This document shows positions 1 to 5,935 of a DNA stretch of 9,676 bases, in pieces; position 1 is the first letter of the stretch; every line of letters starts with the position of its first letter. Position numbers and translations under genes: made by a program. Location of the stretch: the NCBI GenBank assembly GCA_025351985.1, contig JANXUW010000393.1, positions 1 through 9,676 on the forward strand. The letters are read 5' to 3'. Below the pieces are notes generated by a model. The model had not been told where the DNA came from, did not search any database, and was given only the letters and a program-made list of their open reading frames with translations. The DNA comes from Pseudolysobacter sp. (GTDB lineage Bacteria; Pseudomonadota; Gammaproteobacteria; Xanthomonadales; Rhodanobacteraceae).

Positions 1-441
1 TGACAGGCTCCCTCGATCCCGTGTCGAGGGATCAAAGGACCAGAATATCAATACGTTTCCTTCCCGGCAGATTGCTTCCAATCCCTCAAGTGATTTTTTC
101 AGATCGATGCGCCCGCTTATCGTTTCGCCCTGGCTGAGAAGAATGTCTCCCACTTCGAAGTTTCCAAGTCCCCGAATTGGTTCTGACGTGGCTTTATGAC
201 CTTCCAACGTGGACACACCGATGAAGACCCAAAACGTTGAATCGTCTCGCCAAGGAAGTTCCGTTACCCACATTTTCTGGCTCTTGTGTGAAGCATTCTT
301 GAGTTGAATATGCAGGAATGGACTTCCGTCCCGAATCTCTGGAATGACAGAGACCTCTATGGGAGGTGAGGCTGCTTGACGCGCGATCGAAATGCTTATC
401 GCCGTGGCAACAATCACCAGAAGGAAAATTATCTGCTTCAT
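1..441 (-). CDS. Hypothetical exported protein, 5' part only (runs off left edge)
   Basis: The minus strand is open from an ATG at 441 to the window edge, giving 147 codons without a stop, so the C-terminus is missing. The product starts MKQ, then a hydrophobic stretch (about residues 4-20) followed by RQAASPP, which fits a Sec signal peptide or an N-terminal membrane anchor. The rest is soluble and looks beta-rich (IEVSVIPEIRDGSPFLHIQL, then the aromatic VTELPWRDD and FWVFIG). There is no metal or catalytic motif I can name. Purine-rich GGAG and GGA lie 11 and 6 bases before the ATG. Five isoleucines are ATA (residues 4, 15, 28, 108, 132) and the base composition is nearer 50 percent GC than the neighbours, hinting at a different origin. 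I do not recognise the family. It lies downstream of the 578-1135 gene on the same strand, 136 bp away. Confidence 0.72.
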   Translation of the reverse strand, partial: MKQIIFLLVIVATAISISIARQAASPPIEVSVIPEIRDGSPFLHIQLKNASHKSQKMWVTELPWRDDSTFWVFIGVSTLEGHKATSEPIRGLGNFEVGDILLSQGETISGRIDLKKSLEGLEAICREGNVLIFWSFDPSTRDRGSLS

Positions 442-475
442 CGCTGTTCCGTCTCCATCACTTTGCGTGCGGCCG

Positions 476-481
476 ATTATG
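476..481 (-). promoter_or_regulatory. Possible -10 box for the 1-441 gene
   Basis: Read on the minus strand the hexamer is CATAAT, a 5 of 6 match to the sigma70 -10 box, placed so that transcription would begin about 28 bases before the ATG at 441. I see no good -35 hexamer at 16-18 bp spacing, so this is a weak call. Confidence 0.25.
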
Positions 482-577
482 GATTTTGCGCAGCAGCGGC
501 TAGTTAATCGAGCCTCCGATTCTTGGCGATTCGCCAGACGCTGAAGTACGTGGATTCAAATCAGAAGTCCGCTGCCA

Positions 578-1135
578 TCAGAAGACTCCCGTATTTGTGT
601 CGCTGGTTTCGGTCACCGTCGTAATTTTGGTTTCGTCGCCAACAGCGGGTGCGGCGCTGGCGCGTGCGATCAAGCGCATTATTGCTGTGGATCGCAACAG
701 TAATATCAGGCCGCATGCGCAAGTGAGTGCCTGCCCAAGACCAGCTACATAGCCCGCCGCGCCTGTGGTTGGATAAATGAAAGCCAACACAATCGTCACG
801 AACAAGCTTAGAGCCGCCCGCAATGCCAGCGCGAGGCCAAGCAAGCGCATGCCAGCCACGAGCAACGCATTGGAATCGATCGATGGCAAGCGTGCGGGAT
901 CCGCCGAAGGCGGGTGGCGAATCAGCAGCACCAGCCCACTAACGACAAAGACGGCGTTACCGGCGACAGCGAGGAAAACGAACAAGGCCCGCTCGCCGCC
1001 ATTGTTGGGGTCAAACAAAGCGGCGTTGGTCGGTGAATAAACGTCGAGTGCCTGCGGCAGGCCAGCAATTCCGCTCACGATGAACCAAACTGCGAGCAGC
1101 CGCGCGCCTACATCAAACAATTGTTTGCCGTTCAT
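578..1135 (-). CDS. Small integral membrane protein of unknown function, 185 aa
   Basis: A start at 1135 (MNGKQLFDVGARLL) is chosen over the in-frame ATG at 1183 because GGAGG lies six bases before it. Hydrophobic segments at about residues 11-30, 50-72, 90-121 (long, perhaps two short helices or one with a re-entrant part) and 126-149 suggest four or so membrane helices. A charged loop (about 73-88, RHPPSADPARLPS) lies between the second and third, and the tail is polar and Thr-rich (ITTVTETSDTNTGVF, 171-185). There is no catalytic motif or conserved pore signature I can identify. It is transcribed away from groES from a shared 215-bp divergent region, and a candidate sigma70 promoter for it overlaps a palindrome there. 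I do not recognise the family and offer no function. Confidence 0.78.
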   Translation of the reverse strand: MNGKQLFDVGARLLAVWFIVSGIAGLPQALDVYSPTNAALFDPNNGGERALFVFLAVAGNAVFVVSGLVLLIRHPPSADPARLPSIDSNALLVAGMRLLGLALALRAALSLFVTIVLAFIYPTTGAAGYVAGLGQALTCACGLILLLRSTAIMRLIARASAAPAVGDETKITTVTETSDTNTGVF

Positions 1136-1180
1136 GAAGTGCCTCCAGATAAATGACGCGATTCGGTAACGCCGACACGC

Positions 1181-1197
1181 CACGATACTAAATCGTG
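1181..1197. repeat. Palindrome CACGAT-N5-ATCGTG over a promoter -10 box
   Basis: Two perfect 6-bp arms (1181-1186 and 1192-1197) flank five bases. The palindrome covers the candidate -10 box of the divergent membrane-protein gene, a position from which a bound repressor would block the polymerase. It could equally be a chance inverted repeat. Confidence 0.4.
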
Positions 1198-1212
1198 CCC
1201 TTGAAAGCTCAA
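1185..1212 (-). promoter_or_regulatory. Candidate sigma70 promoter for the membrane-protein gene
   Basis: On the minus strand TTGAGC (1212-1207) and TAGTAT (1190-1185) are separated by 16 bp; each matches four of six consensus bases. Transcription would start about 40-45 bases before the ATG at 1135. The -10 box lies inside a palindrome (1181-1197). Confidence 0.4.
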
Positions 1213-1226
1213 CTCGCGCCCACAGT
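1200..1226 (+). promoter_or_regulatory. Possible sigma32 (heat-shock) promoter upstream of groES
   Basis: CTTGAAA (1200-1206) is a full match to the sigma32 -35 consensus. Twelve bases later comes CCCACAGT (1219-1226), only a partial match to the CCCCATNT -10 box. Control of groESL by both sigma32 and HrcA/CIRCE is known in relatives, so the reading is plausible, but the -10 half is weak and the site overlaps the -35 of the divergent promoter. Confidence 0.3.
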
Positions 1227-1250
1227 TCATGCCTGCTCCAGAATCAGGCC

Positions 1251-1278
1251 TTGCCTTCCTCTGGTATCGGGTTAAAAT
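1251..1278 (+). promoter_or_regulatory. sigma70-type promoter of groES-groEL
   Basis: TTGCCT (1251-1256) and TAAAAT (1273-1278) are separated by 16 bp. The predicted start, about 1285, falls inside the CIRCE element that begins at the last base of the -10 box, which is the usual arrangement for HrcA-repressed chaperonin operons. Confidence 0.6.
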
Positions 1279-1304
1279 TGGCACTCGTCGAATGCGAGTG
1301 CTAG
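1278..1304. promoter_or_regulatory. CIRCE operator (HrcA binding site)
   Basis: The inverted repeat TTGGCACTC-N9-GAGTGCTAG matches the consensus TTAGCACTC-N9-GAGTGCTAA with one substitution in each arm; the core GCACTC/GAGTGC and the 9-base spacer are intact. It sits at the predicted transcription start, 47 bp before the groES ATG. In known systems the HrcA repressor binds here and is itself kept active by GroEL, making a feedback loop that releases the operon during protein-folding stress. Confidence 0.93.
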
Positions 1305-1338
1305 CAGTTCGAGAAAACCCCCTTCCACTCAACCTCTT

Positions 1339-1345
1339 GAAGGAG
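1339..1345 (+). promoter_or_regulatory. groES ribosome binding site
   Basis: GAAGGAG ends five bases before the groES ATG at 1351 and fixes that start. Confidence 0.85.
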
Positions 1346-1350
1346 TAGCT

Positions 1351-1641
1351 ATGAACCTTCGTCCCTTGCACGACCGCGTCATCATCAAACGTATGGAAGA
1401 AGAGCGTCTATCGGCTGGCGGTATCGTCATCCCTGACAGCGCCGCCGAAAAGCCCAGCCGTGGCGAAGTTATCGCCGCCGGCACCGGCAAGATTCTCGAG
1501 GACGGCAAAGTGCGTCCGATCGCCGTGAAGAAGGGCGACAAAGTGTTGTTCGGCAAGTATTCCGGCACCGAAGTAAAAGTCGATGGCGAAGATCTGTTGG
1601 TCATGCGCGAAGAAGACATCATGGCGGTGATCGAAGGCTGA
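1351..1641 (+). CDS. groES: Co-chaperonin GroES (Hsp10), 96 aa
   Basis: GroES forms the heptameric lid that caps the GroEL cylinder in the cytoplasm, closing the folding chamber in an ATP-dependent cycle. The sequence opens with the family signature [14 protein letters not shown]. The mobile loop follows (about residues 16-32), with the hydrophobic contact tripeptide IVI at 25-27 after SAGG. The roof-loop region and the conserved tail [12 protein letters not shown] complete it. The length matches the usual 95-97 residues, and a strong Shine-Dalgarno site confirms the start. It is the first gene of a two-gene operon; groEL follows after 76 bp with no promoter evident between. Control is through the CIRCE element and perhaps sigma32. 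Nothing is missing from the family pattern. Confidence 0.98.
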   Translation: MNLRPLHDRVIIKRMEEERLSAGGIVIPDSAAEKPSRGEVIAAGTGKILEDGKVRPIAVKKGDKVLFGKYSGTEVKVDGEDLLVMREEDIMAVIEG

Positions 1642-1648
1642 GCGGCGC

Positions 1649-1660
1649 GCGGGTAACCGC
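1649..1660 (+). other. Small GTAA-loop hairpin in the groES-groEL spacer
   Basis: GCGG-GTAA-CCGC would form a 4-bp GC stem closed by a GNRA-type tetraloop, eight bases after the groES stop. Such hairpins in chaperonin operons can set segmental mRNA stability, but this one is short and has no T-tract, so it is not a terminator. Confidence 0.25.
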
Positions 1661-1699
1661 CGGCACTGCAAGTCTGCATCACGTTTGGCATCAATTTAG

Positions 1700-3370
<1,671 letters not shown>

Positions 3371-3392
3371 TCGACGCCTCATCGTCAGATAA

Positions 3393-3424
3393 CTTGGGTT
3401 ACGCCGCGACGCGGCTAACCCGAG
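3393..3424. repeat. REP-like palindromic element after groEL
   Basis: An almost perfect stem: arms 3393-3407 and 3411-3424 pair over 14 bp with one bulged C (3402), one G-T pair and a three-base loop. The core GGGTTA...TAACCC, with CTACG following the right arm, looks like the intergenic palindromes common in Xanthomonadales and other proteobacteria. No T-tract follows, so it is more likely a mobile REP-type unit or a 3' mRNA stabiliser than a terminator. It starts 23 bp after the groEL stop. Confidence 0.55.
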
Positions 3425-3434
3425 CTACGGTCAG

Positions 3435-3458
3435 GCGGAAACCTTCCCTGGTTTCCGC
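3435..3458. repeat. Perfect 9-bp stem-loop between groEL and its terminator
   Basis: GCGGAAACC (3435-3443) and GGTTTCCGC (3450-3458) pair completely around a six-base loop. There is no T-tract after it. It may protect the 3' end of the groESL transcript or belong with the adjacent REP-like palindrome. Confidence 0.6.
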
Positions 3459-3477
3459 GGCTGCGTAGAGTCCGCCG

Positions 3478-3512
3478 AAAAAAAAGCCCTGCAGCGATGC
3501 TGGGTTTTTTTT
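3478..3512. terminator. Bidirectional intrinsic terminator of groES-groEL
   Basis: The stem 3487-3493 / 3498-3504 (CCC-T-GCA against TGC-T-GGG, one T-T mismatch) has the loop GCGA, followed by eight T's (3505-3512) and preceded by eight A's (3478-3485). It can therefore stop transcription from either side. The site lies 108 bp after the groEL stop and separates the operon from the next gene. Confidence 0.85.
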
Positions 3513-3620
3513 CGCCCGGAATTCGGCAAAGAAACAAGACGCCGACGTGCGCCGAATGGGTCGCCCTGCGAGATACTCGTCGCTGGCGTATGACCGTCTC
3601 GCAGGAGAGAGGCGGCGGGC

Positions 3621-3649
3621 TTGCAAGCCATCGCGGGCTCGTGCACATT
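3621..3649 (+). promoter_or_regulatory. Weak candidate promoter for the SEC-C gene (leaderless start)
   Basis: TTGCAA (3621-3626), 17 bp, then CACATT (3644-3649). If used, transcription would start within a base or two of the ATG at 3656, giving a leaderless message, which would agree with the absence of a Shine-Dalgarno site. The -10 hexamer matches the consensus at only three positions. Confidence 0.22.
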
Positions 3650-3655
3650 TCGCCG

Positions 3656-5515
3656 ATGACAAACATCCCAGCCCCATCCCGCGAAGTGCTATTCGATCTT
3701 GAGCTGTTTGTCGACTGGTGTACCCGCACCATCGCGACTGGCGCCAACTATGCCGACTACGACGCCGCGTTCGGACCCATGTCCGACGCGTTGTTCCCGC
3801 CTCCCGCCGTAGGCTACCTGCGCGACGATGCGGATTTGCGCCGTCGGCTCGCACGCTGCATGTCACGCGCGGTATGGAAGCAGACGCCGCACCCGGCACA
3901 TCGTTACGCGGCGGCGGCGCTGCCAGCGCCCGAGCGCAATGCGGCCTGCCATTGCGGATCGGGACGCAAGTACAAGCAGTGTTGTCAGCTCATCGAGCGC
4001 GATATTCCCATAGTGCGCATGAATTTGCTGCCGTACTTGCTCGATGCATTGCCGCGCAAGCGTTGGGCCGAATTGTCGGACAGCCGGATCGATCGGGACA
4101 TGGTCGCGCACACGGCGCAGGAATGGAGCGAGCAGGGCCGCAACAAGGATGCCTTGAGCTTGCTGGAGCCGTGGTTTGGCGACGACACGCGTTTCGATAC
4201 GCGGCATGAATTGCTGTTCGATCTGCTGCTCGACGCATATACGAGCCTTGGCAAACCGCGCAAAAAATCCGCACTGCTCGATCGTGCGCTCGCGCATGGC
4301 GACCGTGATATTCGCTCAGCGGCGATGCAGCGCCGCGTCACCATGCTGGCCGACGACGGCGACTACCCACGCGCCTGGGCGTTGTTCGCGCAGGCGCAGC
4401 GAAGCGATCCGGAATCGCCCTCGCTATCGCATCTGGAAGTGACCTTGCTGCTCAGTCAGGGGCGCGAGGGCGAAGCGCGTGAGCGCGCACGCTTCTGGCT
4501 GCTGCGCTTCGAGCGGCGGCGAGATCCGGCGCTGGCCGACCTGATCGGACTGCTGCGCAACGTCGTCAACGAAGGTGGTAAAGCCTTCTTGCGTGTCGCT
4601 GCAGACCGCGATCCGAGCGTTGCCGAATTTCTCGATCTGTGGCAAAGCGTGCCCCCGATCACGGCGCAATACACGCTGCAAGTCCATGGCGATTCGGCCG
4701 GAGAACTGCGGCCAAAACGCGGGCTGAAAACGGCGCTGGCGCTCTGGGATGATGTCTTCGCGAGCATCGCCGATTCGCCGTTGCAGGACGCTGCCGGCGG
4801 CGCTGTCTGGGCGCTGGCACCCGCATGGCTGGCGGTACTGGAGACGCATCCGCAGTTATGGAATGCGTTCACCGTACTTGATGAGATGGTGCATGCCGCA
4901 ATCGCACTGCCGATAGCTGGGGCAACGGGTATTATTGATGAGTTGCTCGATCGCGGTGAGCAAGTGTTGCGCGAGACGATTCGCGCCAACGCGGCGGTGG
5001 GGCTCAAACTCGAATGGGGGTGGCTGGATAATCGACCGGCGCTGAACTTGCTCGGTGGGCGCATCGCCCGTGATCTGGAAAATGCGCCGACGCCAGAGAA
5101 TCTCGAACGCCTCGAATGGTTGGTGCGCACGCTGAACCCAAACGATAACCAGGGATTTCGCAGCGCATTGTTACGGCGTTATCTGGAGCTGGATCGTCAC
5201 ACTGAGGCACTCGCGTTCGCGGATCTGTATCCCGATGATTTCGCCGCGATGCGCTACAGCCGTGCACTCGCCTTGTTCGCGCTGGGCCGCGGCGGCGAAG
5301 CCACGACCGCGCTGAGCGACGCCGCTCAGGAATACCCCAAGTTGCTGGTCTGGCTGCTCAAGCCGAATCCGAAAGCGCCGCGAATGAGTCCGCTGGGTAT
5401 ACGGCTTGGCGGCGACGACGAAGCCTGGATCTATCGCCGCGAACATCTGGATCTGTGGCAACGCCTTCGCGCGCTTGACTGGGCGCGTGCGGTTGCGGCA
5501 AGCCGTCGGCGCTGA
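3656..5515 (+). CDS. SEC-C zinc-motif protein with TPR-like helical repeats, 619 aa
   Basis: A cytoplasmic protein of unknown function. The defining feature is CHCGSGRKYKQCC at residues 98-110, the SEC-C motif, in which C98, C100, C109 and C110 (or a nearby residue) bind zinc; in SecA the same motif contacts SecB and ribosomes. The N-terminal 95 residues are helical. From about 120 to 560 the sequence is alpha-helical with TPR-like stretches, for example DYPRAWALFAQAQRSDPESP and ALALFALGRGGEA. The closing segment (585-619, GGDDEAWIYRREHLDLW...ALDWARAV) is typical of SEC-C/TPR proteins. The start at 3656 (MTNIPAPSREVLFDL) is chosen because similarity-like sequence begins there. An in-frame ATG at 3497 is inside the groEL terminator, and ATG 3590 and GTG 3641 remain possible. 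No clear Shine-Dalgarno site precedes any of them. It is separate from groESL. Confidence 0.85.
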   Translation: MTNIPAPSREVLFDLELFVDWCTRTIATGANYADYDAAFGPMSDALFPPPAVGYLRDDADLRRRLARCMSRAVWKQTPHPAHRYAAAALPAPERNAACHCGSGRKYKQCCQLIERDIPIVRMNLLPYLLDALPRKRWAELSDSRIDRDMVAHTAQEWSEQGRNKDALSLLEPWFGDDTRFDTRHELLFDLLLDAYTSLGKPRKKSALLDRALAHGDRDIRSAAMQRRVTMLADDGDYPRAWALFAQAQRSDPESPSLSHLEVTLLLSQGREGEARERARFWLLRFERRRDPALADLIGLLRNVVNEGGKAFLRVAADRDPSVAEFLDLWQSVPPITAQYTLQVHGDSAGELRPKRGLKTALALWDDVFASIADSPLQDAAGGAVWALAPAWLAVLETHPQLWNAFTVLDEMVHAAIALPIAGATGIIDELLDRGEQVLRETIRANAAVGLKLEWGWLDNRPALNLLGGRIARDLENAPTPENLERLEWLVRTLNPNDNQGFRSALLRRYLELDRHTEALAFADLYPDDFAAMRYSRALALFALGRGGEATTALSDAAQEYPKLLVWLLKPNPKAPRMSPLGIRLGGDDEAWIYRREHLDLWQRLRALDWARAVAASRRR

Positions 5516-5518
5516 CGG

Positions 5519-5710
5519 GCGAGAAGACATCGGACTGCAGCGCGCTGAGGAACGCGACGAGGCCGCGTTTCTCCGGGGCGCTGCAACCGATATTGAAGCG
5601 CGTCTCGTAGAAATTCACTGCGGAGAACGCCGCCCTGCCGTTGTGGAGATAGGCGGACACGCCGCCAGCCCGCGCAGCAGCGGGCTCTTGAACTTGCCGA
5701 CGCCTGCCAT
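5519..5710 (-). pseudogene. Remnant of a di-heme cytochrome c peroxidase (MauG/CcpA type), frameshifted
   Basis: Reading leftward from 5710, one frame gives MAGVGKFKSPLLRGLAACPP (to about 5651). Then the next frame gives YLHNGRAAFSAVNFYETRFN and continues IGCSAPEKRGLVAFLSALQS down to about 5525. Joined, this is the C-terminal domain pattern of di-heme peroxidases, in which K-F-K-x-P-x-L-R-x-x-A precedes P-Y-x-H-N-G, an FY-containing helix and a final LVAFLxAL helix. One base is missing near 5651-5652 relative to an intact gene. No CxxCH heme motifs or N-terminal domain are found upstream, and the frame runs on into the antisense of the SEC-C gene. This is a fragment left by deletion, not a working enzyme. 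A sequencing error could explain the frameshift but not the missing N-terminal part. Confidence 0.7.
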
Positions 5711-5806
5711 TTGCCGCTGATCATCGGCCCGGGTTTTTATGCTCCGGAATTCGCGTCGGCACTGCTTCGAAGCAGTCGTGATTCGTGCGCAACGCGCAGA
5801 ATCGCA

Positions 5807-5836
5807 TTGCCACGACTCGGGCAGATCGTCTATCGT
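5807..5836 (+). promoter_or_regulatory. Candidate sigma70 promoter for the S9 peptidase gene
   Basis: TTGCCA (5807-5812, five of six) and TATCGT (5831-5836, four of six) are separated by 18 bp. The start would be near 5843, leaving a leader of about 93 bases before the ATG at 5936. Confidence 0.38.
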
Positions 5837-5935
5837 GATTCGCGCTGTGGGCGGCAGCGATCCCTCTCCAATCGCTGCGATGATTTGCTCGGGTTGAGCG
5901 CATCAAGCGGCCATGAAATCCGGCGGAAACTCCTG

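Larger units (their letters stand above)
5516..5935. other. 420-bp intergenic stretch with a decayed gene and a promoter
   Basis: The left half carries the remnant of a minus-strand cytochrome peroxidase gene (5519-5710). The right half holds a candidate promoter for the peptidase gene at 5936. The plus-strand frame of the peptidase stays open back to 5711, but those 75 residues show no signal peptide or family similarity, so I regard it as non-coding. I see no clear terminator for the SEC-C gene. Confidence 0.5.

Noticed and set aside
524..536. TGGCGATTCGCCA palindrome as a terminator for the membrane-protein gene
   Set aside because: The arms meet with a single central base, so no hairpin can form and there is no T-tract; at most a weak protein-binding site.
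1136..1183. Upstream ATG 1183 for the membrane-protein gene
   Set aside because: The GGAGG site points to 1135, and the extra residues overlap the promoter region.
3497..3655. N-terminal extension of the SEC-C gene to ATG 3497
   Set aside because: The ATG lies inside the stem-loop of the groEL terminator and the extra residues look like translated non-coding sequence; 3656 is the better start.
5667..5686. Perfect 7-bp hairpin AGCCCGC/GCGGGCT as a terminator of the SEC-C gene
   Set aside because: There is no T-tract, and the sequence is explained as codons for SPLLRGL of the decayed peroxidase on the other strand.
5711..5935. 75-residue N-terminal extension of the S9 peptidase
   Set aside because: It would bury the clear signal peptide starting at 5936 and overlaps a candidate promoter; no family similarity.
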